This document shows, piece by piece, positions 5,945 to 12,615 of a stretch of DNA of 12,812 nt (positions are counted from its first letter, which is position 1; each line of letters starts with the position of its first letter). Origin of the DNA: JAOAFZ01 sp964412815. Lineage in GTDB: Bacteria; Patescibacteriota; Microgenomatia; UBA1406; GWC2-37-13. The stretch is taken from contig CAYPQF010000047.1 in the NCBI GenBank assembly GCA_964412815.1, positions 1 to 12,812 on the forward strand. The letters are read 5' to 3'. Made by a program: the position numbers and the translations under genes. The notes under the pieces are model-generated. The model saw only the letters and a program-made list of their open reading frames with translations, searched no databases and was not told the DNA's origin.

Positions 5945-7554
5945 TCGGTATTAAAAGCATTTTGTCTGATGACCTCTGCGCCGCTCAACGTAGTTAGACG
6001 AAGGTCAAAGCTTTTACTTTTTGGAAGGAAGCCAATTGCAATTGATAACTGCGAATTGCTTACATATCCATTGGAACCGAGTTGTGTCCAGCTTGAACTT
6101 GTTGATTCCTTGTACCAGACACGTATGCCTGAGTCGTAATTTGCTCCGTCAATTCGTACTGATACATTACAGTTAGTCCCAATAAATGGTATCACAAAGC
6201 AGAATAGATCGGTACGGCTAGTCGAAGTAATTGTCGGGCCGGTAACAACCGGTGTTGTCGGGGTCGGTTGTGGCAGTACCGTAACCTGGACGTCGTCAAA
6301 TCGTTCTAACTGGCCATCTGTAGCAGTAAAACGGAACGTATAGACACCTGGTGTCGAAAACTGAACTGCCGGCTTGAGCGGATCAAAGGATACAAAACGG
6401 ATCAGTCCCGGTCCAGAGACTAATCTCCAGTTGGTGCTCAGCGTATTCGCTGGTAAGCCATCATCTGTTACCGTTGCATTGAGGGTAACATTCGATGGAA
6501 GTGTAATTGTCTGGTCTACACCCGCATTTACTTCCGGAGCCTGATTCACCGGAGTAGGTGATGGGGTCGGAGGACTTGTGGGCGATGGCGTGGGGGTAGC
6601 AGTCGGCGTCGCCGTTGGAGACGGAGTTGCTGTTGGGGACGGAGTTGGAGTCGCCGTCGGAGAAGGTGTTGCAGTTGGCGATGGTGTTGGCGTATTTGTG
6701 GGTGTTGGTGAAACAATCACTAAACTGCATTCGCGTGTTACTGCTTGAACTGAATCAATATCTATTCCATCAGCCAATAAATTCGTAACAATAGGATTTG
6801 GGATATCAGTTATTCGAACAAATCTAAACTGAGTAAGACCCGTTGCTGAAAGATCAACCATATTAATACCACCTGAAACATGACTGGTTACCGTTCTTGC
6901 ACTGACCCAATCAACACCGTTTGCACTCACATCCAGTGTTGCTGACTCTTCCAGGAATGCAAAGCTGTTCCCCCAGGTTACTTCATAAACTAGTAAATCC
7001 GGACCTTCTTTAATAATAGCTGCAGCAGGAAGCGCAATTATAACTGTTCCACTATATCCAAGTGATATGAATTTTGTGTCAGGAAAAGATAGAGCATTGC
7101 TAGGTATAGTTCTTGCTGCAGGTAATAACGAACCTCCCAACGTTCTACCAAAATTCGCTGATTCAACAGATGATCCATACACTATTTTCTCTTCACATGG
7201 AGTAGGTGTTGGTATAGGAGTATCGACAGGAATTGATAATATGGGCGTATTAATTGGGGATGTTGGTGTTTGCTCAGGTGACTTTATAGCTGTAGGTGTG
7301 GAAGCAAACGGTTGAGTTATTGTCAGATCTGGTGTTACTGATGGAATGATTGCTGAATTATCCTGTTCAAATTGATTCGAGATACTATCTTCGGTGTTAA
7401 TAGGATCGCTTTTTGTCTCTGGGGTAACTATTATCGGTTGCTCTACTCCAGTCTGTGAATATGCTATATGGGGCAGGGTGAAAAGCGAAAATGCCAAAAG
7501 AGAGATAATGAAAAGTTTAAGAAGAAATGATGTGACTACATCTTTATTTCCCAT
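5941..7554 (-). CDS. Secreted PKD-domain surface protein with Pro/Thr stalk
   Basis: 537 residues. A signal peptide occupies about 1-33 (hydrophobic 11-26, likely cleavage near AYS-QTG). Residues 34-119 are Ser/Thr/Pro-rich. Residues 120-276 form a beta-rich domain bounded by Cys120 and Cys276, with a GPDLLVYEVTWG core and a discoidin-like LDVSANGVDW segment; I do not recognise the family with certainty. A stalk of PTPSPTATP-type repeats fills 283-335. Residues 338-428 are a PKD/REJ-like beta sandwich (APEVNAGVDQTI to FTATDGQ). The C-terminal 100 residues form another small beta domain with Cys452 and Cys462. It is likely an exported adhesin or ligand-binding protein of the adenylate cyclase locus, directly upstream of the cyclase. 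No lipobox or sortase motif is seen. ATG at 7554 is supported by the signal peptide and a -10-like box 7 nt upstream. Confidence 0.75.
   Translation of the reverse strand: MGNKDVVTSFLLKLFIISLLAFSLFTLPHIAYSQTGVEQPIIVTPETKSDPINTEDSISNQFEQDNSAIIPSVTPDLTITQPFASTPTAIKSPEQTPTSPINTPILSIPVDTPIPTPTPCEEKIVYGSSVESANFGRTLGGSLLPAARTIPSNALSFPDTKFISLGYSGTVIIALPAAAIIKEGPDLLVYEVTWGNSFAFLEESATLDVSANGVDWVSARTVTSHVSGGINMVDLSATGLTQFRFVRITDIPNPIVTNLLADGIDIDSVQAVTRECSLVIVSPTPTNTPTPSPTATPSPTATPTPSPTATPSPTATPTATPTPSPTSPPTPSPTPVNQAPEVNAGVDQTITLPSNVTLNATVTDDGLPANTLSTNWRLVSGPGLIRFVSFDPLKPAVQFSTPGVYTFRFTATDGQLERFDDVQVTVLPQPTPTTPVVTGPTITSTSRTDLFCFVIPFIGTNCNVSVRIDGANYDSGIRVWYKESTSSSWTQLGSNGYVSNSQLSIAIGFLPKSKSFDLRLTTLSGAEVIRQNAFNTD
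6550..6708 (-). repeat. Minisatellite encoding a PTPSPTATP stalk
   Basis: About 160 bp of degenerate repeat units of 18 and 30 bp encode alternating Pro-Thr and Pro-Ser. The codons vary at third positions, so the protein rather than the DNA seems to be conserved. Repeat-number change in such tracts would alter stalk length. Confidence 0.75.
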
Positions 7555-7585
7555 ATAGTTTATTTTATCAGAAAATATAATTATA
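7555..7585 (-). promoter_or_regulatory. Putative internal promoter before the PKD surface protein
   Basis: Two -10-like boxes lie on the minus strand in the 33-nt gap between genes: TAAAAT (7562-7567), which ends 7 nt before the ATG as in the leaderless genes here, and TATAAT (7580-7585). No clear -35 box accompanies either one. Confidence 0.35.
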
Positions 7586-7587
7586 CA

Positions 7588-9576
7588 CTAGTGCTGATTT
7601 GTATAGGACATAGCAAGCAGGCGTCCTACTATTATGTTGGCGATAACCTTATTAACAGTAAATTTAATGGTTGTAGCTCCCATAATCAGAGGCGACTGTT
7701 CTTCTTTCTCTTCGCTATCTTGAGTATTGGTTGGTTCTTGGCTGATATCGGGTAACGGAGTTTGATCTCTCTCGACATTTTCTGAAGCACCATCTCCATT
7801 TGTCGGGCTGTCAGTGGGAGTTGGTTCTGAAGGTAGGCCTTCCTCATCTAAAACTTTTAATTCAATTATATGAGTGTAGGGATTTTCATCAAGTTTTGAT
7901 CTGAAAGCCACATTGAAAATTACATAGTAACTACCAGCTGAAGAAAAAGTATATTTCATCTCTTCTGTAACCATTGGCTTATTCAATTTCTCGGGAACGG
8001 AGGAATCTGTTTTGATAATAGTCCAATTTAGCAACATTTCTCTTTTTTGCTTAGGGGTCAGGTTTTCAAAGCCAGCAATTATAGTAACTTCTTCTTCCAC
8101 AACTGCTTCAAACGATTCAGGTAATATAACTTTAAATGGTTGTTTTTTAAGCTTGTACTTAAGAGAATCCATCTGGTTACCTTCCTCATCATAGAATGTT
8201 ACTTCCAGTTCAAAATCGTCAACATGTTCGTCATAGGTACAATCGGAAGTGGAACATGTCCCGAGAAGGATCTTTTTTTCAAATACATTATCAGTAATCT
8301 TAATTGAATCAGTGCTAGAGACATCTTTTTTCCCATCTAGACAATCTTTTGTTTTACAGCTATAGGTAAGGGTATACTTCAGAGAATCAAAATCAAAGAT
8401 ATTGGTTAGCCGGACAATCGCGTTCTGTTCTTCGTCATCCAACTCAATCTCAGCAATAGGTTTTGTTTCGTCACCTTCATCACCTGGTATTACCGTAACG
8501 ATCATCTGATCGGAAGCTTTTTCAATTCCATCAAAGACGGTAAGAGTGATTGTGTAAGTGCCGTCACAGATAAACGTGATTGAGGATTTTGGGTCAGTGG
8601 AAGATGAGAGTGAATAACACTGCTGTATTTCTTCTGAATCACCTTCTGGACCAATGGTACGTTCACCGGTTCCTTCGAACTTCACGGACCACTCGTACTC
8701 AAGAGAGTCGTTCGGATAGTTATCATCGGTTGCCCGTGCACGCAATGGAATACTGACGGTCTCTCCTCCCCCTTTTAACTTAACCATTCGATCTGGACCG
8801 ATCTTTACTTCCGGCGGCTGGTTTTCAGGCATAATTGCCGTAATTTTGATAGTATCTTCTGATTCATATTCTCCATCGAAAGCACTCAGTTTAAGGACAT
8901 ATTCACCTTCCTGTGTAATGCGAACAGCAGGATTCATCAGAAGAGCGTTTTCTTCTGACAACTCAATTCCACCTTCCGGACCTTCAACCACAGACCACCC
9001 ATAGTTCAGTTCGTGCCAGTGTGCTGTTTTGTAATCGTCACGAACCGTACCGGCAAGTTCTATGGTAAGTCCATCAGGCTTGAGCTTAATTTCACGATCC
9101 TCACCGGCGCTTACCTCTGGAGGATTGTTTGTGTCTATTACACGGACATATACATCGTCACTGGCAAAGGCCATCGAGTCATCTGCTGTGAGACGCATGC
9201 GGTACACACGATCTTCTGTATCGACATTGCTTCGTGCTGCAAAGTAGAAAGTATCTGGACCACCATAGGATAAATGACATCTACTCTTTCCATCAAAGCA
9301 GTAGTTTGGTCCTTCAATTTGATTCCACTCAGTTGATACAGTGCGACCGTATGGTAAGTTATCTTCATCAAGGACACGAGTATTAAATTTAACAAGTGTG
9401 ATAACACCACTTTCATTAGTGATTGTCGCAACCTTCTTACCTTTTTCATTTTTAAATTCATTTGAACTACACTTAGTTCTGCTCATTAATTCATTATTTT
9501 GTTCGTTGTAACGCTGTATTTCACATGATTCAATATTTACTGTAGGAGGAGAGTTCGTATCCGGAGCTTCAGACAA
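7588..9576 (-). CDS. Multi-PKD-domain protein, probably the C-terminal part of a split FecR-PKD protein
   Basis: 662 residues if it begins at the TTG at 9576. Three PKD/REJ-like beta-sandwich domains lie at about 10-148, 152-249 and 252-364, each with a PPxV entry and a xADD or FDG plus V-strand exit; two more beta domains follow at about 370-478 and 480-577, then a Pro/Glu-rich tail and a short hydrophobic end. Ten cysteines occur in close pairs (18/36, 93/100, 320/337, 407/412, 441/446), as expected for disulfides outside the cytoplasm, yet there is no signal peptide or Shine-Dalgarno. The first ATG in frame (9486) would cut into the first domain. The frame is open without any stop to the TAG that ends the second FecR frame, only two codons before this TTG. 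I therefore think it is normally translated as an extension of that protein, or was so in the past. Function: adhesion or ligand binding, inferred. Confidence 0.7.
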   Translation of the reverse strand: MSEAPDTNSPPTVNIESCEIQRYNEQNNELMSRTKCSSNEFKNEKGKKVATITNESGVITLVKFNTRVLDEDNLPYGRTVSTEWNQIEGPNYCFDGKSRCHLSYGGPDTFYFAARSNVDTEDRVYRMRLTADDSMAFASDDVYVRVIDTNNPPEVSAGEDREIKLKPDGLTIELAGTVRDDYKTAHWHELNYGWSVVEGPEGGIELSEENALLMNPAVRITQEGEYVLKLSAFDGEYESEDTIKITAIMPENQPPEVKIGPDRMVKLKGGGETVSIPLRARATDDNYPNDSLEYEWSVKFEGTGERTIGPEGDSEEIQQCYSLSSSTDPKSSITFICDGTYTITLTVFDGIEKASDQMIVTVIPGDEGDETKPIAEIELDDEEQNAIVRLTNIFDFDSLKYTLTYSCKTKDCLDGKKDVSSTDSIKITDNVFEKKILLGTCSTSDCTYDEHVDDFELEVTFYDEEGNQMDSLKYKLKKQPFKVILPESFEAVVEEEVTIIAGFENLTPKQKREMLLNWTIIKTDSSVPEKLNKPMVTEEMKYTFSSAGSYYVIFNVAFRSKLDENPYTHIIELKVLDEEGLPSEPTPTDSPTNGDGASENVERDQTPLPDISQEPTNTQDSEEKEEQSPLIMGATTIKFTVNKVIANIIVGRLLAMSYTNQH

Positions 9577-9582
9577 GTCATA

Positions 9583-10467
9583 CTATTTAACATTTCTATT
9601 CTGTTCTTCAAGTTGTTTATCACGAAGCATATTAAGACTTATCCACTCTGTATCTGAATTTGGAACGCTGGTCATATCACCCAACTCTACCGTTTGTTTA
9701 CTTATGTCACATTTAAACATTGCTCGTTTACTCTTTCCGATTACCTGAGGCTTCTGGTTATTCACAATGGATGTATCATTTGGTCCGTATGAATTACATA
9801 ATCCCCAGACATTACCTTCGATGGTATAGATATTATCTACTGTAGTTAGAGTCCCATCGATTTCCTGTTCCTCCAGCTCGTGTCCATAGGAAGTCCCGCG
9901 AACGGTAGCAGTCATGGTGTTAGTAATGCTGTTGTAACAGTCTTTTGAGCTTCCACATTCTCCTTCTTCTGAACCAGTCAATTTTTTAATGCGGGACCAG
10001 ATACGACCAATATTTAGGTTAACTGAGACATTAAATGCCGTTGTTCCTTTATACATCATAGTAACTTTTGTATTATGATCAAGACGTGTGACTGAACCAT
10101 TACTGTATTGAATCTCAGCACGGGCAGCACCAACCGTTTCAACGGTCGCATCTTTGCGAACTTGAGCTTTACCGTTGATTTGATTTAGTTCTGTTGTAGA
10201 GTTAGTTCTTGTATCGGTAATTACAACCCTAGACCCCTTTTGTGACTCTATCATTTCTACTACTGCGACGTAATCTTTTATCTCAACTACTGTTGGTGTT
10301 GGAATTACAGGAGAGGGAGATGGTATACGCGTCGCAGTAGGTCTCGGTTGCTGAGAAAGGATACGCTTCGGAATCTGCGGCACGGGAGTCGCAGTCGGAC
10401 CGGTGGTCTGTTCAGCCAGCGTCTGCCCGGTTTGTGTTAGGTGTATTTTGATTGGGATTAAAGACAT
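9583..10467 (-). CDS. Second FecR-domain reading frame, no signal peptide
   Basis: 294 residues from the ATG at 10467, ending in TAG at 9583-9585. Residues 22-60 are a Pro/Thr-rich linker, then a FecR domain at about 65-225 (QYSNGSVTRLDHNTKV at 120-135, GRIWSRIKKL, TVRGTSYGHE at 188-197), then a tail to residue 290. It is a paralogue of the neighbouring FecR protein in both the domain and the tail (DTEWISLN here, NDEWFQFN there), and the cysteine pair 224/253 matches 177/196 there. A further pair, 171/177, is extra. There is no export signal: the first 20 residues simply repeat the DNA of the neighbour's tail in another frame. The real N-terminus is probably the neighbouring anchored protein, joined by a frameshift; alternatively this is a coupled separate gene whose product stays inside. 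Confidence 0.65.
   Translation of the reverse strand: MSLIPIKIHLTQTGQTLAEQTTGPTATPVPQIPKRILSQQPRPTATRIPSPSPVIPTPTVVEIKDYVAVVEMIESQKGSRVVITDTRTNSTTELNQINGKAQVRKDATVETVGAARAEIQYSNGSVTRLDHNTKVTMMYKGTTAFNVSVNLNIGRIWSRIKKLTGSEEGECGSSKDCYNSITNTMTATVRGTSYGHELEEQEIDGTLTTVDNIYTIEGNVWGLCNSYGPNDTSIVNNQKPQVIGKSKRAMFKCDISKQTVELGDMTSVPNSDTEWISLNMLRDKQLEEQNRNVK
10412..10467 (-). other. 56-nt overlap: candidate +1 frameshift junction between two FecR frames
   Basis: The upstream frame ends in TGA at 10412-10414, and the downstream frame is already open here, shifted by +1. Both frames read as low-complexity linker at this point (Asn/Thr/Pro then Pro/Thr), so a joined product would have a continuous linker between two FecR domains. 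A run of four A near the middle is the only obvious slip-prone stretch, and no classical slippery heptamer is seen. Confidence 0.45.
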
Positions 10468-11263
10468 TGCGCACCAACGATCGTACCCGCTGACTTGTTG
10501 GTGAATCGATAATCTTATCGGTTAAGCCCAGAACCTTATCTTTCAGAGTATCATCATTGTAGACATAGGGACCAAAACGATCGTTCAGATAGGCATCTTC
10601 TTCGACGTTAAACTGGAACCACTCGTCATTCATATCATTCTCTGAGATAGGTTCAGCTGAAAGATTTGATTTATTACAGTCAAAAACTACTTTGTTGTCG
10701 CGGGTAATTACCTGTTCCTGTTCTTTGTTCAGACAACTGCCTACGACTTCACCGCGCGTTGTGACAATCTTATCGGTGGTGTCGTCTATTACGTAATGAC
10801 CAAAGGAGGTACCATGAACTTTTGTAACGACTTTGCCGGATTCAGTTTCGTAGTATTCATCTGCACTGAGTTTTGCAACACGGGACCAGATATGGCCGTC
10901 ATTTACCTTCACCCGTATTTTGGTGGGAGCAGTTTCAGATTGCACAACGGTTACATCTGACTGCTGATCCAGACGGGTTACCGTACCATTTGGATACACA
11001 ATCTGTGCACGACCAGTATCGCCTGTTCTAATAGTAGTCCCTTCTTCCAGAGTAAAGCGATTTTTCACCTGCTCAGGTTCGTACTTTCCGGGAGCAATAA
11101 TGTAGACCGGATCGGAGAAGATTTCCAGTGTTACCGTTTCAACAAGCTTTGAATTGGAGTTGTCAGCAACCTGTTGTAATCTATAGGCATTCCAACCAAA
11201 GGAAGCAATAGTTCCTATAATAATGCCAACCACAATAGCAATGAGTAAGATTTTTTTTTGCAT
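10412..11263 (-). CDS. Membrane-anchored FecR-domain protein
   Basis: 283 residues. Residues 4-23 form a membrane anchor with Lys-Lys before it, so the rest faces outside. A FecR domain at about 65-175 carries the usual landmarks: LEEGTTIRTGDTGRAQI, VYPNGTVTRLDQQSDVTV, GHIWSRVAKL, TKVHGTSFGHYV. Only two cysteines, 177 and 196, suggest one disulfide. Unlike classical FecR (the anti-sigma regulator of iron uptake), there is no cytoplasmic anti-sigma part and no sigma factor gene nearby. FecR domains near CHASE2 cyclases are, from memory, a recurring gene neighbourhood. The last 17 residues (Asn/Pro/Thr-rich) overlap the next frame by 56 nt. This is the only gene here with a strong Shine-Dalgarno sequence (AGGAGG), and it carries nine A right after the start. 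Confidence 0.8.
   Translation of the reverse strand: MQKKILLIAIVVGIIIGTIASFGWNAYRLQQVADNSNSKLVETVTLEIFSDPVYIIAPGKYEPEQVKNRFTLEEGTTIRTGDTGRAQIVYPNGTVTRLDQQSDVTVVQSETAPTKIRVKVNDGHIWSRVAKLSADEYYETESGKVVTKVHGTSFGHYVIDDTTDKIVTTRGEVVGSCLNKEQEQVITRDNKVVFDCNKSNLSAEPISENDMNDEWFQFNVEEDAYLNDRFGPYVYNDDTLKDKVLGLTDKIIDSPTSQRVRSLVRNVFNPNQNTPNTNRADAG
11251..11259 (-). repeat. A9 homopolymer directly after the FecR start codon
   Basis: Codons 2-5 (Gln-Lys-Lys-Ile) contain nine consecutive A on the coding strand. The gain or loss of one A would abolish the protein, so this is a possible phase-variation or transcript-slippage site. Adenine-rich starts also favour initiation in general. Confidence 0.8.
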
Positions 11264-11266
11264 GTT

Positions 11267-11272
11267 CCTCCT
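11267..11272 (-). promoter_or_regulatory. Strong Shine-Dalgarno sequence of the FecR gene
   Basis: AGGAGG lies 3 nt before the ATG at 11263. The spacing is short, but no other in-frame start exists nearby. It stands out because the other genes here lack a Shine-Dalgarno sequence. Confidence 0.7.
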
Positions 11273-11376
11273 AAATCGGGAATTAAATACCTTGGTATAG
11301 TATTTGATCTTTTAGATGGTTATGTAAAGGTGTTGAAACACTATTAATTATAGATAATTCAGGTTCAAAATAATAG

Positions 11377-11398
11377 TTTGAATCGTTTTTGAATCGTT
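11377..11398. repeat. Tandem duplicate of an 11-bp unit
   Basis: TTTGAATCGTT occurs twice head to tail with no spacer. The 11-bp period is close to one helical turn, so a protein could bind both copies on the same DNA face. The first copy is also one arm of the TTCAAA/TTTGAA inverted repeat. Confidence 0.7.
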
Positions 11399-11504
11399 AT
11401 TGTAATATAACAACAATATATACCAAATATGTATTTTTTAGTTTAAAAAGTACGGCTGAATTTCTCTTACATTGAACAGTCTAGGTATAGCACTATTTTC
11501 CCTA

Positions 11505-11533
11505 TTTACTTGTCAAATATATATGTGTATATT
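11505..11533 (+). promoter_or_regulatory. Promoter of the four-helix membrane protein gene
   Basis: TTTACT (11505-11510), a 17-bp spacer and TATATT (11528-11533) end 8 nt before the ATG at 11542. Transcription would start at or next to the A of the start codon. No Shine-Dalgarno sequence is present. Confidence 0.5.
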
Positions 11534-11541
11534 GTAAAAAT

Positions 11542-11961
11542 ATGGCACACTCCAAGCATTTCCCGCTAACCAAGAGTTTACAAGCTGGTATTATAGCAGG
11601 TTTCATTTCCACTGCTATAGGTAACTTTTTAGGGGTTGTCACACACGGCATTTCCGGCACGTATTATGTTGAAACATCGATTGCTGCGGTCACGGTAGCA
11701 GCCATGTCATTTGGTATAGTCGCAAGTATTATCTACCACTTTTTGCATCAGATGACTGATTATTCACGGGATTTTCTGACCATTCTGGGACTGACTATTC
11801 CCACCATGATCTCAATTTATGTTTTGACCAACGATTATTACGACACCATCTTTAAAGTAATTGCGATCAGTATCTCCTACGCAGTTGTTTTAACAACGGT
11901 CATCCTGATTCCATGGCTGTCTAACCGACACAAGGAACATCACGCGAAAAAATCATCGTAA
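11542..11961 (+). CDS. Four-helix integral membrane protein, unknown function
   Basis: 139 residues, almost all membrane. Predicted helices lie at about 13-35, 45-69, 77-97 and 104-125, with a positively charged, His/Lys-rich C-terminal tail that should be cytoplasmic. The layout (Gly/Ala-rich first helix with an Asn in its second half, four helices, about 135 residues) resembles small membrane families such as DUF6069, but I am not sure of membership. No catalytic residues are evident. It is divergent from the FecR locus and followed 75 nt later by a secreted protein gene on the same strand. Confidence 0.65.
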   Translation: MAHSKHFPLTKSLQAGIIAGFISTAIGNFLGVVTHGISGTYYVETSIAAVTVAAMSFGIVASIIYHFLHQMTDYSRDFLTILGLTIPTMISIYVLTNDYYDTIFKVIAISISYAVVLTTVILIPWLSNRHKEHHAKKSS

Positions 11962-12022
11962 TCAGTTTCTGTTTCTTATCGAGCTGTAGTTTTCCCCTGA
12001 TTATCCTCTTACATTTACTTTG

Positions 12023-12036
12023 TATCCTGTGTGCAT
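12023..12036 (+). promoter_or_regulatory. Putative leaderless-type -10 box for the PsbP-like gene
   Basis: TATCCT at 12023-12028 ends 8 nt before the ATG at 12037. A weak TTATCC lies 16 bp upstream. No Shine-Dalgarno sequence is visible. Confidence 0.35.
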
Positions 12037-12615
12037 ATGAAAACACTACAGATACAAAAAACAGGGCTGATTATCTTACTCATACTCTCTCTCTTAATGG
12101 GCTATGTTCATGCGAGCGGAACGGAAGCTTCTGAACATCAGCCGGCTTCTCCTGGTACCGAATACAAATGGGATACCTATGCCTACGGTAATAGCGCGTA
12201 TCGAATGGAGTATCCAACGGTTATGTTTGTCAGTCCGCAAAGTAACGGAGTCACCTCGTTTACCTTCTGGGGAGAATCCCAGCAACCCTCTACCCGACTG
12301 ACTGACGGTATTATGATGGAGGTTGATTACGACACACTCCCTCCACAAACTTCTTTAAAAGAGTTTGTCGCCGCCCGAGTAAAAGAACTAAACGAGCGAA
12401 GCGATATTACCGATGTAGTAAACGAACGAGTCGCGACAGTCAACACAATGAAAGGATACGCCGTAGATGCCATTGGTGAAGTAAGGGAGATCCATTATTA
12501 CCTTCAGCCACAGAAGAATACCTATATGGAGATAACAGTGACGGTCGCAGACCCGCAGGAAAAAGGATATAGTGAGATCACTACTCTGATGCTGGAAAGT
12601 CTGGAGACAATCTAA
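12037..12615 (+). CDS. Secreted PsbP-like protein
   Basis: 192 residues. Residues 9-25 are a hydrophobic signal peptide with a likely cleavage after GYVHA; no lipobox cysteine is present and the mature protein has no cysteine. The mature part (about 45-192) has the layout of the PsbP / PsbP-like alpha-beta fold: an opening strand YRMEYPTVMFV, a middle KEFVAARVKELNE helix, and a closing strand and helix (THE MEITVTVADP then YSEITTLMLESLE). In non-photosynthetic bacteria such domains occur on small exported proteins of unknown role, so no photosystem link is implied. A GTG at 12031 two codons earlier is the alternative start; ATG fits the -10 spacing. No clear terminator follows. Confidence 0.65.
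   Translation: MKTLQIQKTGLIILLILSLLMGYVHASGTEASEHQPASPGTEYKWDTYAYGNSAYRMEYPTVMFVSPQSNGVTSFTFWGESQQPSTRLTDGIMMEVDYDTLPPQTSLKEFVAARVKELNERSDITDVVNERVATVNTMKGYAVDAIGEVREIHYYLQPQKNTYMEITVTVADPQEKGYSEITTLMLESLETI

Larger units (their letters stand above)
11264..11541. promoter_or_regulatory. AT-rich divergent intergenic region with repeats and two outward promoters
   Basis: This 278-bp stretch between the FecR gene (leftward) and a membrane protein gene (rightward) has no convincing gene. It holds a tandem 11-bp repeat (11377-11398), an inverted repeat TTCAAA/TTTGAA with a 7-bp spacer (11364-11382), a small dyad ATACC/GGTAT about 25 bp before the FecR start, and a good rightward promoter at 11505-11533. 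A leftward promoter is less clear; TTTACA with AATACT 18 bp on is a candidate on the minus strand near 11300-11330. This is the likely control region of the FecR-PKD-cyclase locus. Confidence 0.5.

Noticed and set aside
6550..6708. Repeated units resembling a CRISPR or other DNA repeat array.
   Set aside because: The units are degenerate, have no spacers, and encode a continuous Pro/Thr stalk in frame.
9583..9585. Global reassignment of TAG to an amino acid.
   Set aside because: TAG also ends the PKD frame at 7588 just before a good signal peptide, all other genes use TAA or TGA normally, and no tRNA evidence is available. Local recoding or gene breakage is enough.
10412..11263. FecR of an iron-uptake sigma-factor system.
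   Set aside because: There is no cytoplasmic anti-sigma segment, no TonB receptor and no sigma factor gene nearby.
11959..12003. TAATCAG/CTGATTA inverted repeat after the four-helix protein gene as a terminator.
   Set aside because: The loop is 31 nt, the stem AT-rich and no T-tract follows.
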